A stretch of DNA of 39,319 nt, taken from Collinsella sp. (lineage in GTDB: Bacteria; Actinomycetota; Coriobacteriia; Coriobacteriales; Coriobacteriaceae). The translations under genes and the position numbers were made by a program. The stretch is taken from contig DXZN01000013.1 in NCBI GenBank assembly GCA_019419645.1, forward strand, positions 1-39,319, read 5' to 3'. Of the stretch, positions 15,656-24,185 are shown piece after piece (the stretch's first letter is position 1; the number at the start of each line of letters is the position of its first letter). Below the pieces are notes generated by a model. That model did not search any database. It was not told the origin of the DNA and worked only from the letters and a program-made list of their open reading frames with translations.

Positions 15656-17433
15656 CTAGTCGAGGTTCTCGCGGAGCCACTTGATGGCGCCAGCGGGGTC
15701 GCGAGTAAGGTCGATATATTCCTTACCGCGCGGGGCGAGCAGCTTAATGCCCAGACGATCGGTGTCGGCCTTCATGTCGTTGTAGTAGCTACGAACCTGC
15801 GGGGCGAGCACGATGACGTCGTACTGATCCATGATGGCAGTGTGCTGGCCATAGGCGCCTGCGGAGGAAGCGATGTTCTCTCCGGTCTGTGCGGCACCTT
15901 CCTTGATGGCGTTGGCAAGCATGGCAGAGGTGCCGGCGCCGGCGCACAGGACGAGGACCTTCAGGCCATCGACATCCTTCTTGGCGGATGCATCGGCAGC
16001 GGGCTCGGGCTGATCGGCGACAGGCTTGCTGTCGGCGGCGGCAACGGTCGGCTCGACGGAAGCGGTGGCCTGCTCGGCAGCGGGCGCAGAGGCGTTGGCG
16101 GCGACGGCAGCGACACTATCGGACTCGAGACCCAGCTCGGCGGCGCGCTCGGCCTCCTGGTCGCAGAGCAGCTTATCGTACGCCTTCAAGAACGGCAGGT
16201 AGATGATGGCGTCCAGCAAGATGATGATCGCGACAAACACCAGGGCGATAAGCTGGAAGTTCGTGGTGATGAAGATGCCGATGGGGGCAGGGGTGGCCCA
16301 AGGCACCACGAAGGAGAAGCCGTTCATGCCCACGTTATCGATAAAGAACTTGGCAACACTTACGTTGACGCAGCCGGCGGCAACAAAGGGGACGAGCATG
16401 TAGGGGTTAAGGATCATCGGCGCGCCAAAGAGCAGCGGTTCGTTGACGGCGAAGGCAACAGGAACAATCGAGGCCTTACCGACGGCTTTGAGCTGCTTGG
16501 ACTTCATAAAGAGAATCAGCAGAAGCGGCACGATGAACGTGGCGCCGGTGCCGCCGAACTCACCCACGAGCGACATGTTAAAGGTGAGGGAGTGGGCGGG
16601 GTGGCCGCCTGCCAGCAGAACCTGCAGGTTCTCGGCCTGGTTGGCAAGACGGATGGGGTCGATGCCCGGCTGGACGATCGAGGGACCGTGGACGCCGATG
16701 AACCAGAAGAACGCGGTGGCTGCCTGGATAAGGATAAGGCCAGGATAGGTTTCTGCAGCGGTAAAGAGCGGGGAAAGCAGTTTAATAAGCAGCTCAGAGA
16801 ACGGAACGCCCATGAGGTTACGCACGACGACATCGATGATGCCGCAGATGATGACGGCGCCGCCAAAGGGGATGATGTCGCGGAAGTTCTGAGCGATGGC
16901 GCCCGGGACCTCCTTGGGCAGCTTAATGGTCAGATCGCGCGAGACGCAGAATTTGTAGACCCACACGGTGATGAACGCGGCGATATAGGCCGAGAACAGA
17001 CCGCGCGTGCCCATGCTGGTGCAATCGAAGACCGAAAGTTCGGAGCCGTTGAACTTGGTGGTGAACTGCGTGACTGCGAGCAGCAGCATGCTGCACTGGG
17101 CGGCCACCATGGTGGAACCGTCGTTGAGCACTTTGCCGGCGGGCATGCGACGGTTCATGGAAGCCGTGAAGTTCTTGGCAGTGGTGCCGGCAACCATGAT
17201 GCCCATAACGCCCATGGTGAATTTGTACAGCTTGTTGCACCAGTCGATAAGCGGCTGGGGCAGCGTGATGCCGACTACGCCGGGAAGGGTGGCGATCAGC
17301 AGGAAGACGAAGAGGTGAGGACGATGGGCATGCACCCAAGGAATCCGTCCTTAATGGCCTGGAGGTAGATGTTCCTCGAGATCTTCTCAAAGAACGGTTG
17401 ATGCTTTTCGAGCATCTTTACGATGGCGTCCAT
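15656..17433 (-). pseudogene. lacE: Lactose-specific PTS EIICB, copy 1, frameshifted near its start
   Basis: Membrane lactose transporter with fused EIIC and EIIB. The N-terminus from ATG 17433 (AAGGAGC upstream) reads normally to about residue 42 (HQPFFEKISRNIYLQAIKDG), then meets TGA at 17296-17298. The following frame from about 17308 onward runs open to 15656. Placing one extra base at 17308/17309 gives a 592-residue chain that aligns without gaps to lacE2 here (SSVFLLIATLP against SSIFCLVASVP). The C-terminal EIIB has its phosphocysteine in VLVLCAGAGTSAM. A real 1-bp loss or a sequencing error are both possible. Confidence 0.82.
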
Positions 17434-17537
17434 AGAGCTCCTTTGCTACTTAATGCGCGACGCATGTGGATGGAACTGGTCGTCGATGGATGGTCAGGAC
17501 TGCCCGGAAACCTTCCTGCTTAAGGAAGGAATTGCGA

Positions 17538-17581
17538 AATGACAACGTAGGACATTTCGTTAATGACAACGTAAGACATTT
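17538..17581. promoter_or_regulatory. Tandem 20-bp direct repeats between lacE1 and lacI1
   Basis: AATGACAACGTAGGACATTT at 17538-17557 and AATGACAACGTAAGACATTT at 17562-17581, 24 bp apart, differ by one base. Each has AATG/CATT ends and a central AACGT like the operator candidates at lacE2. They are likely operators for the adjacent LacI protein. Confidence 0.55.
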
Positions 17582-17607
17582 TTGGAAGAGCAACAAGGAT
17601 TTACGGG

Positions 17608-17637
17608 TGAACGGTCGATATTGTCCGATAAACGGCT
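17608..17637 (+). promoter_or_regulatory. 21-bp-period AACGG direct repeat, site B (lacE1/lacI1)
   Basis: AACGG at 17610-17614 and AACGG at 17631-17635 with spacer TCGATATTGTCCGATA. It lies in the divergent control region next to the AATGACAACGT repeats. Confidence 0.55.
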
Positions 17638-17718
17638 GATTTGTCAGTCGGGCAGGTAGTGTATGCTAGAACACAAAAAACAAGCGATGCAAAACCGACT
17701 GGAGAAGTAGTGGCAACG

Positions 17719-18720
17719 ATGGACAAGAAAAATGTCTCAATGAACGATGTGGCGATTGCCGCAGGTGTTTCTCTCAAGACGGTGTCGCGTGTGATCAACG
17801 AGCCCGATAGCGTGCGAGAGTCGACACGCGATAGGGTCCATGCTGCCATGGAGACGCTTGGGTTCCGGGCGAACTTTGCCGCGCGTTCACTCAAGTTGGG
17901 CCGTTACGGGTGCATCGGCGTGGTGATGTTCCACTTGTCGGGCGGCGCCGTGGACATGATTGACGGTATCGCCGATGCCGCCGAAGAACGCGGCTTTGCG
18001 CTCACGATGATCAAAAAGCGGGCAGGGGAGAAGATGACCCTTGCCGACGCAGCGCGCAGGATGTCGCAGCTGCCTGTTGATGGCATGATCTTCAATCTGC
18101 GCCAGATGGTCGACGACTTTGATACGTTTGAGGCACCGAAGGACCTCAAGACGGTGATTATCACGCCGATGGAGCATCCTACCTGCTCTACCGTTAGTGA
18201 CGATCAAGAGGGTGGTGCGCGCATGGCGTGCGAGTACTTCTTGGATCATGGTCACAAGAACGTGTATTTCGTTTCGGGTAAGAAAGAGTCGCTGTCGAGC
18301 CAGTGCCGTATGAAAGGTTGGCGTGCGGCACTCGAGGCGCGTGGCATTGAGCCGCCCGAACCTCTGCAAGGCGATTGGAATGCGGATAGTGGCTATGCCG
18401 CGGGCCTTGTGCTTGCCGATAAACCCGATTGCACGGCGGTCCTCGCTGCTAACGACTGCATGGCAAACGGCGTGATGGTGGCTCTACGTGACAAAGGGCT
18501 CAGTGTGCCCGACGACGTGTCCGTGATCGGCTTCGACGATGAGCTCTACAAGACGATTCCCAACTCGATTCTGACGTCGGTGAAGTTTCGCCACCGCGAG
18601 CTGGGCATCCGTGCGCTTAACGAGGTCGTTGCGGGTTTGGAAGCCCCGAGCTCCAGAAGTCGTACGCTTGTCTCGGGCGTGTTGGTCGAGCGTGCGAGCG
18701 TGCGGGATTTGCGGGCGTAG
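17719..18720 (+). CDS. LacI-family regulator of the lacE1-lacG1 operon
   Basis: A 333-residue LacI/GalR protein: N-terminal helix-turn-helix (MNDVAIAAGVSLKTVSRVIN, about residues 8-27), hinge and a periplasmic-binding-like sensor domain ending VSVIGFDDELYKTIPNSILTSVKF. It is divergent from lacE1 across 285 bp that hold two candidate operators. ATG 17719 has GGAGAAG 11 bases before it; a GTG at 17710 is too close to that site. It resembles the LacI proteins at 22548 and 32134, suggesting expansion by duplication. The ligand is unknown; a galactoside or its phosphate is expected from context. Confidence 0.85.
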   Translation: MDKKNVSMNDVAIAAGVSLKTVSRVINEPDSVRESTRDRVHAAMETLGFRANFAARSLKLGRYGCIGVVMFHLSGGAVDMIDGIADAAEERGFALTMIKKRAGEKMTLADAARRMSQLPVDGMIFNLRQMVDDFDTFEAPKDLKTVIITPMEHPTCSTVSDDQEGGARMACEYFLDHGHKNVYFVSGKKESLSSQCRMKGWRAALEARGIEPPEPLQGDWNADSGYAAGLVLADKPDCTAVLAANDCMANGVMVALRDKGLSVPDDVSVIGFDDELYKTIPNSILTSVKFRHRELGIRALNEVVAGLEAPSSRSRTLVSGVLVERASVRDLRA

Positions 18721-18738
18721 GCGTGCTCGGCTCGTTCA

Positions 18739-18794
18739 TCTCAACCTGTAACAGCTAGGACCGAAATACTCGGCTACGTGTTACAGATCGAGAT
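18739..18794. repeat. TGTAACA palindromic repeat, copy 5
   Basis: TCTCAACCTGTAACAGCTAGG pairs with CTACGTGTTACAGATCGAGA. Flanks CGTT and AACGG match copy 4. It lies between lacI1 and the lacG2 terminator. Confidence 0.8.
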
Positions 18795-18812
18795 AAACGG
18801 CTTCCGACCTGC

Positions 18813-18858
18813 ACAAAAAGACCGGGGGTGGCGCGCCGTGTGACGTGCCACCCCCGGC
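18813..18858 (-). terminator. Terminator of the lacE2-lacG2 operon
   Basis: On the minus strand CCGGGGGTGGC, a 14-base loop, GCCACCCCCGG, then TCTTTTTG. Confidence 0.9.
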
Positions 18859-18903
18859 TGAGAAATGGGGACAGGTTATGTGAGTGGGGCATCCCGCCAG
18901 TCA

Positions 18904-20343
18904 CTAGTCCAGACGACGGGTCTGCGCCACGTGCTTGTACCAGTAGGCGCTTGCCTTGGGCGTGCGCTTCTGGGTTTCAAAGTCAACGTAGAAGAAGCCG
19001 TAACGCTTGTTATAGCCATTGGTCCAGGAGAACTGGTCCTGCAGGCTCCACAGGAAGTAGCCGCCCACGTTGACGCCCACCTCCATAGCCTTGAGCAGCC
19101 AACGCAGGTGCTGCTCGATGTAGTCGATGCGCGGCTGGTCATCCACAAAACCGTCCTTGTAGGGGTCCTTGTAGCCCATGCCGTTCTCGGTGATGAAGAT
19201 CTGCTTGTAGTTGGGGTAGCGCTGCTTAATGTAGACGAGCAGATCGAACAGACCCTCGGGATAGATGATCCAGTCCCAGTCGGTGGTGGGGATGCCGGGC
19301 TTGTTCACATGCTCGCCAATGCCCTTGACGCGCCAGCGACCGGTGCCCTTCTCGCCCGTACCGTTGTGGTGCAGGTCGTTCTCGCCATCGTAAGCCTTGA
19401 GGAAGCGGCACTGGTAGTTGTTAACGCCCAAGTAGTCGTTGTAGAGCGCTGCTTCGCGCATAATCTCGAGGTCCTCGTCCAGGATCTCGATGGTGCCGCC
19501 CGAGACGGCAGCCAGGCGGTTGGCGCACTCGAGGGTGTCGGGCGCGTAGTCGCCGCGGAAGGTGGCGTCGAGCAAAAACTGGTTCTGCAGCACGTGCTCG
19601 TTGTTGGCGGCCTTGATGTTGGCGGGGTCGTTCTCGTTGAGCGGATACTTAAACTCCAGCGACTGGATGACGCCGATCTTGCCCTTAAAGCCGCCGTTGT
19701 GGAAGGCCAGCACGGCCTTGGCGTGGGCGAGCATCATGTTGTGCTCGCACTGGAAGGCCTCGGCCAGATGAGCTTTGACGCCGCCCGGGAAGGTGCCCTC
19801 GATGTAGGTGTTGGAGGCGTCGGCCCAGATCTCGTTAAAGGTGAACCAGTAGGTCACCTGGTCAGCGTATTCCTTAAAGCAGAAGGTGGCAAAGTCCACA
19901 AAGGCGTCGATGGTCTCGCGATTGAGGAAGTCGCCCTTCTCAAAGAGGGGCAGCGGCGTGTCAAAGTGATGCAGCGTGACAAACGGCTCAACGTGGTGCT
20001 TATGGCACTCGGCGAAGAGGTCGTGGTAGAACTGCACGCCCTCGGGGTTTATCTCTCCGGTGCCGTTGGGGAAGATGCGGCTCCAGGCGATGGAGAGGCG
20101 GATGCCGTTGATGCCGAACTCCTCGCACAGCTCCAAATCGACGGGGTACTGGTTATAGAAGTCGGAGGCGGGATCGGGGGAGAAGCGGCCCTGGGCCTCC
20201 AGGAAGTCGTCCCAGGCGACCTTGCCCTTACCGTGGGTGCGGGTCTCGCCCTCTACCTGGTAGGCAGCAGTGGCGCCGCCAAAGATAAAGTCCTCGGGAA
20301 ACTGCGCGGGCGGGTTGGTGACGCTAGCAGGGTTAACGGACAT
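18904..20343 (-). CDS. lacG: 6-phospho-beta-galactosidase, copy 2 (GH1)
   Basis: A 479-residue GH1 enzyme with the same layout as copy 1: FGGATAAYQVEGETRTHGKG, acid/base in TFNEIWA, nucleophile in FITENGMGYKD, and phosphate-holding SWTNGYNKRYGFFY. It is closer to classical LacG in the HHVEPFVTLHHFDTP stretch than copy 1, which has VTLDHFDTP. Only a weak ribosome site is visible (ATATTTCATC before ATG). It follows lacE2 after a 70-bp gap with a strong hairpin. Together the two copies may divide lactose and other phospho-beta-galactosides. Confidence 0.88.
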   Translation of the reverse strand: MSVNPASVTNPPAQFPEDFIFGGATAAYQVEGETRTHGKGKVAWDDFLEAQGRFSPDPASDFYNQYPVDLELCEEFGINGIRLSIAWSRIFPNGTGEINPEGVQFYHDLFAECHKHHVEPFVTLHHFDTPLPLFEKGDFLNRETIDAFVDFATFCFKEYADQVTYWFTFNEIWADASNTYIEGTFPGGVKAHLAEAFQCEHNMMLAHAKAVLAFHNGGFKGKIGVIQSLEFKYPLNENDPANIKAANNEHVLQNQFLLDATFRGDYAPDTLECANRLAAVSGGTIEILDEDLEIMREAALYNDYLGVNNYQCRFLKAYDGENDLHHNGTGEKGTGRWRVKGIGEHVNKPGIPTTDWDWIIYPEGLFDLLVYIKQRYPNYKQIFITENGMGYKDPYKDGFVDDQPRIDYIEQHLRWLLKAMEVGVNVGGYFLWSLQDQFSWTNGYNKRYGFFYVDFETQKRTPKASAYWYKHVAQTRRLD

Positions 20344-20370
20344 GATGAAATATCCAATCGTCTAAATCGA

Positions 20371-20404
20371 AGGGCCAGCCGGCCTTGGATGGTCGGCTGG
20401 CCCT
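20371..20404 (-). promoter_or_regulatory. Intercistronic hairpin between lacE2 and lacG2
   Basis: AGGGCCAGCCGGCC and GGTCGGCTGGCCCT are 14-bp arms with one mismatch around a 6-base loop. No T-run follows on the minus strand, so a partial terminator or mRNA-stabilising element is likely. Confidence 0.6.
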
Positions 20405-20413
20405 AAGCGTTAC

Positions 20414-22191
20414 TTACTTCGACAGCTGCTCGCTTACGAAGGCGAGAGACTTGTCGCCGTTCTGGGAGAGCTCGATGTACTGCTTACCGCGGCAGGCGAC
20501 GCACTTGTTGCCCACGCGCTCGCAGTCCTTCTGCAGGTCGGCCAGGTAGCTGGCGGCCTGCGGAGCCAGGACGACCAGGTCAAAGTCGGGAAGCATGTCC
20601 ACGTGGTTGCCATAGGCATCGGCAGCGGTCTCAAGATCGATGCCGCGCTCCTTGGCGGCCTTGGCCAGCGCGTTGGCGAGCAGGCCCGAGGTGCCGCCGC
20701 CCTGGCAGAGCACGAGTACACGCTTGCCGTTGAGGTCGCTGGCGGCCGTAGCTTCGGTGGCGGCAGCAGCGGGGGCGGCGTCGGTCTTTACGACCTCGGC
20801 AGCGGCGCCGGCGGCAACACTCTTGGCGTCGGCCTTACCCTGGAAGGCGTCGTTGAGTTTGGAGGCCTTCTCGGCGTTCTTGGCGGCGAGCTCCTCCTGG
20901 GAGATCTCGGCCTCCTCGGCGCACTTCTGGGCGTCATAGGCACGGAAGAACGGGTAGTACAGGACAAAGTCGACGACCAGGATGAGGGCGAGCATCACAA
21001 AGGCGAGTGGCTGGAAGCCCAAGCCCATGATGGTGCCGATGGGGCCGGGGACGGTCCAGGGCAGGGTGTACATAAAGCCGTTCATGCCCAAGAAGTCGAT
21101 AAAGATCTTGAGGATCCAGATGTTGGCGATCGGGGCAAAAACAAACGGGACAAAGAAGACGGGGTTGAGCACGATAGGCGCGGCGAACAGCAGCGGCTCG
21201 TTGACGGCAAAGCACACGGGGACGATGGCTGCCTTACCGACGGCGCGCATCTCCTGAGACTTGGCCAGGAAGCAGAACATAAAGACCAGGAGACCAGGAC
21301 GAGCGTGGCGCCGGTGCCGCCCATGCAGACGACGAAGTACTGGGCACCCTGGGTCAGGACAGCGGAAGCGTGCTGGCCAGCTTGGAACGCAGCCAGGTTG
21401 TCGGTCATGTTGGCAACGAGAGCGGCGGCGATGGCGGGCTCTACGATCGAGGGGCCGTGGACGCCGACGAACCAGAAGAGGCTCATGGCACCGTAGATCA
21501 CAGCGAGGCCGATGTAGCCGTCGGCGGCGGTGAACAGGGGCTGGAACACCTGGATGACGCCCTGGGCAAAGCAGAAGCCAAAGGCAGAGCGGAAGACGAT
21601 GTCAAAGACCCAAAAGACGGTGATGCAGACGGAGAAGGGGATGATGTCCTTAAAGGTCTGCGAAATGTTGGGCGGAACCTGCTCGGGCATCTTGACGGTG
21701 ATGTTGCGCTTAATGAAGAACTTGTAGATGATGCCGGTCACAAACGCAGCGATGAAGGCGGTCAGCAGGCCCTTGGAACCAAGGTAGGTGGTGTTGAAGC
21801 CGCTGGCGACGTCCGTGGCGATCGTGTCGCTCGAAAGGAGCAAGAAGCCGATGATGGCCGCGCACATGCACGAGATGAAGTTGATCTGGTTGTTCTTGGG
21901 CAGATCACGGTTCTGGGCGTCGGCGAAGTGCTTGGCCGTGGTGGCGGCGCAGGCGATGGCCAGGATGCCCATGGAGTAGTTGTAGCACTTCCACAGGGCG
22001 TTGTTGATGTCATCGGGCCAGTAGAAACCCCAGATGTTGGGGACCGAGGCTACCAGGCAGAAGATGGACGAGAAGATGATGATGGGGATGACGGAGATAA
22101 AGCCGTCGCGGATCGCCTTGAGGTACTTGTTGCGGGCGATCGCGTTGAAAAAGGGTTGGCCTTTTTCGATGGTGGCGATGAGTTGCTCCAT
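20414..22191 (-). pseudogene. lacE: Lactose-specific PTS EIICB, copy 2, frameshifted by an 8-bp tandem duplication
   Basis: EIIC-EIIB lactose transporter. The N-terminal part (ATG 22191, TAGGAGC upstream) reads through GGTGATLVL, then leaves frame; the rest (FMFCFLAKSQEMRAVGKAA onward) is in another frame. At 21283-21298 the + strand has AGACCAGG twice in tandem. Removing one unit restores a 589-residue chain with exactly 11 residues between GTGAT and KSQ, as in copy 1 (GTGAT to KSK). So the duplication is the probable lesion. The EIIB cysteine in VLVLCQGGGTSGL is intact. Slippage could switch the gene back on. Confidence 0.85.
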
Positions 22192-22232
22192 GCAAAGCTC
22201 CTAAGAGTCGGTGGGTTAGCAACGATGGTAAC

Positions 22233-22254
22233 TTTTGGCGTTTGGTTGCCAAAA
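22233..22254. promoter_or_regulatory. TTTTGGC inverted repeat upstream of lacE2
   Basis: TTTTGGC at 22233-22239 and GCCAAAA at 22248-22254 form perfect 7-bp arms with an 8-bp spacer, adjoining the first AACGTT operator candidate. Confidence 0.35.
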
Positions 22255-22270
22255 TGTTGACGTTGCCATT
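22253..22270. promoter_or_regulatory. LacI-type operator candidate 1, lacE2/lacI2
   Basis: AATGTTGACGTTGCCATT: near-palindrome centred on ACGT, 62 bp upstream of lacE2. Its inverse occurs at 22372-22389 with one change, so the two sites face each other 119 bp apart. Confidence 0.6.
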
Positions 22271-22312
22271 TTGCGACACAAAAAAGATGTGAATCGGTGG
22301 CCCCTGTGTCTG

Positions 22313-22341
22313 TAGACCGTCGATTCCTTGCGTGTAAACGA
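22313..22341 (+). promoter_or_regulatory. 21-bp-period direct repeat, site D (lacE2, diverged)
   Basis: GACCG at 22315-22319, a 16-bp spacer beginning TCGATT, and AAACG at 22336-22340. It is the weakest of the seven sites, but keeps the spacing and the TCGATT spacer start. Confidence 0.35.
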
Positions 22342-22371
22342 TTGAGCCGCCCGGTGGCTCTGTGTTTGCAC

Positions 22372-22389
22372 AATGGCAACGTTAACATT
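22372..22389. promoter_or_regulatory. LacI-type operator candidate 2, lacE2/lacI2
   Basis: AATGGCAACGTTAACATT, the inverse of the site at 22253 apart from one base. Half-sites AATGKYAAC meet at a central CG, the usual LacI-family layout. Confidence 0.6.
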
Positions 22390-22427
22390 TGGGCGACAAA
22401 AGCCGTTTGGGGACGCGGGATTGTCGG

Positions 22428-22456
22428 TGAACGGTAGGTTTTGGGTGGTGAGCGTA
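22428..22456 (+). promoter_or_regulatory. 21-bp-period AACGG direct repeat, site C (lacE2/lacI2)
   Basis: AACGG at 22430-22434 and AGCGT at 22451-22455, with spacer TAGGTTTTGGGTGGTG. Confidence 0.45.
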
Positions 22457-22547
22457 TCGTTGGAGAGACGTTGGATATACTTAAATGTGTTCAAAATGAC
22501 TGCGCAGGATGCCGTCAATGGCATCGTTGACATAGAAAGATCGACCT

Positions 22548-23552
22548 ATGGCCGTTGTTAAAAAATCGGTATCCGTCAAAGACGTGGCGCGCCTCGCGGG
22601 CGTCTCGGAGCAGACGGTCTCGCGCACCGTGCACGATTCGCCCAGCGTGCGCCCCGAGACCAAGGAGCGCGTGCGCGCCGCCATGCGTGAGCTCGGCTAT
22701 CGTCCAAACTTCGCCGGCCGGTCGCTGCGTCGCGGCAAGTTCAAGACCGTCGGCGTCGCCATGTTCAACATTACCGGTACCGGCAATCTCGACCGCATGG
22801 AGGGCTTTGCCGCCGCGGCCGACAAGCACGGCTATGCCATCACCCTTACTAAAGTAGATGGACATCCCTATACCCTCGAGAGCGCATCGTCGCGCATGAG
22901 CGCACTGCCGGTGGACGGCATGGTTGTGATTATGAACCGCATGCCGGCGGACTTTGGTACCTTTGAGCCGCTGCCCGGTATGCAGACGGTGCTCGTTACC
23001 ATGTTGGAGCACCCGCTGTGCTCGACGGTCGATAACGACCAGTTCGATTGCTCGCGCCAGGTTGTCGAGTACTTGCTGGGGCAGGGGCACAAGACCGTGC
23101 ACTTTATCTCGTGTCCCGAGCGCTCGCTTTCGGGCATGCAGCGCGAGGAGGGCTGGCGCGAGACGCTGCGTGCGCATGGTATTGAGCCGCCGCGATTCAT
23201 TCGTGGCGATTGGACGGCGCAGAGCGGCTATGCTGCCGGTCAGGCTCTAGCGGACGATCCGAGTTGCACGGCCATCTACGCCTCCAACGACGCCATGGCC
23301 TACGGCTGCATTCGCGGGCTCGAGTCGCGCGGAAAGCGCGTGCCCGAGGACGTGAGCGTGGTGGGCGTTGACGACAGCCTGGGCGATATCGTGCCCGATC
23401 GCCGCCTGACCACGGTGCTCTTTGATAACAAGCGCGTCGGCATGTGGGCGGTCGACAAGATCGCCGGCGCCGAGGGGGTTGCGCCTGGCGTGGAGCACAT
23501 GCTAATCCCCGGCGTGCTCGTAACGGGCGATACGGTACGCGATTTGCGCTAG
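22548..23552 (+). CDS. LacI-family regulator of the lacE2-lacG2 operon
   Basis: A 334-residue LacI/GalR protein with helix-turn-helix VKDVARLAGVSEQTVSRTVH (residues 9-28), the minor-groove hinge region PNFAGRSLRRGKFKTVGV, and a sugar sensor domain ending VSVVGVDDSLGDIVPDRRLTTVLF. It is divergent from lacE2 across 356 bp that hold two facing AACGTT palindromes and two AACGG repeats. The C-terminal TGDTVRDLR resembles the VERASVRDLRA of the LacI at 17719, so the lacI-lacE-lacG block seems to have been duplicated as a unit. Confidence 0.87.
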   Translation: MAVVKKSVSVKDVARLAGVSEQTVSRTVHDSPSVRPETKERVRAAMRELGYRPNFAGRSLRRGKFKTVGVAMFNITGTGNLDRMEGFAAAADKHGYAITLTKVDGHPYTLESASSRMSALPVDGMVVIMNRMPADFGTFEPLPGMQTVLVTMLEHPLCSTVDNDQFDCSRQVVEYLLGQGHKTVHFISCPERSLSGMQREEGWRETLRAHGIEPPRFIRGDWTAQSGYAAGQALADDPSCTAIYASNDAMAYGCIRGLESRGKRVPEDVSVVGVDDSLGDIVPDRRLTTVLFDNKRVGMWAVDKIAGAEGVAPGVEHMLIPGVLVTGDTVRDLR

Positions 23553-23610
23553 GGTGCGGACCTGTTTGGGTTGTCGTTAATTGTGTTTGATATTGTTCGA
23601 ATTGGTTTAA

Positions 23611-23641
23611 AAACCGTTCACGGGCAATAATTGACCGTTCA
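23611..23641 (+). promoter_or_regulatory. 21-bp-period direct repeat, site E (lacF)
   Basis: ACCGTTCAC at 23613-23621 and ACCGTTCAT at 23634-23642: the best-conserved pair, in the opposite orientation to the other sites. Read on the minus strand it is AACGG, 16 bp, AACGG. Confidence 0.6.
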
Positions 23642-23663
23642 TAGCTCGAGATTACGTTTTGCA

Positions 23664-23684
23664 TTGTTCTTTTTTGTTTGAATG
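23664..23684 (+). promoter_or_regulatory. Candidate LacR operator, lacF
   Basis: TGTTC at 23665-23669, five T and TGTTTGAAT at 23675-23683, matching the lacR promoter site in all but the spacer. Confidence 0.5.
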
Positions 23685-23766
23685 TTAATGTTTCTGTCAT
23701 ACACAGCGCAACGCGTATGCCCGGACGCGATGCTCTCCATTGGTTCATATGTGAAAGGAACGCAAT

Positions 23767-24105
23767 ATGGCTACCAAAGAAGAAATCTCGATGGTTGGAT
23801 TCGAGATCGTCGCATACGCGGGTGACGCCCAGACTGATCTGCTTGCAGCGCTCGATGCTGCTCGCGAGGGCGATTTTGAGAAGGCCGAGCAGCTGCACAA
23901 GGATGCCAGCGAGGCGCTCATCGGCGCTCACGACACGCAGACCAAGCTGCTTTCGCAGGAGGCCGGCGGCGGCGAGATGGAGATGACCTTCATCATGGCT
24001 CACGCCCAGGATACCCTCATGACCACCATGATCCTGGAGAAGCAGACCCGCTTTACCATCGATGCCTATAAGCGCATCGCCGCACTCGAGGCTAAGCTCG
24101 CCTAA
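23767..24105 (+). CDS. lacF: PTS lactose-class EIIA
   Basis: A 112-residue cytoplasmic phosphocarrier of the lactose/cellobiose EIIA family, acting as a trimer. The motif FIMAHAQDTLMTT (about residues 76-88) holds the phosphorylated histidine. The N-terminal EEISMVGFEIVAYAGDAQTDLL is family-typical. AAAGGAACGCAAT leads to the ATG. It is a single-gene unit with its own control region and terminator, away from both lacE genes; it is the only lactose-class EIIA in the window and may serve both transporters. Confidence 0.92.
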   Translation: MATKEEISMVGFEIVAYAGDAQTDLLAALDAAREGDFEKAEQLHKDASEALIGAHDTQTKLLSQEAGGGEMEMTFIMAHAQDTLMTTMILEKQTRFTIDAYKRIAALEAKLA

Positions 24106-24139
24106 CGAGCTCTCACAACCAAGTCCCCTTCCAAAAGCT

Positions 24140-24166
24140 CTGCCGCTACCCGCGGCAGGGTTTTTT
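24140..24166 (+). terminator. Terminator of lacF
   Basis: CTGCCGC pairs with GCGGCAG, followed by GGTTTTTT. Confidence 0.85.
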
Positions 24167-24185
24167 CTGTATCCCATCTGTCTTG

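Noticed and set aside
14624..17368. A 914-codon open frame on the plus strand opposite lacG1 and lacE1
   Set aside because: It mirrors two recognisable minus-strand genes and has the low-complexity, Gly/Asp/His-rich look of an antisense frame in GC-rich DNA. It even runs across the lacE1 frameshift.
18865..20406. A 513-codon open frame opposite lacG2
   Set aside because: Antisense shadow of lacG2, with the same composition bias and no domain.
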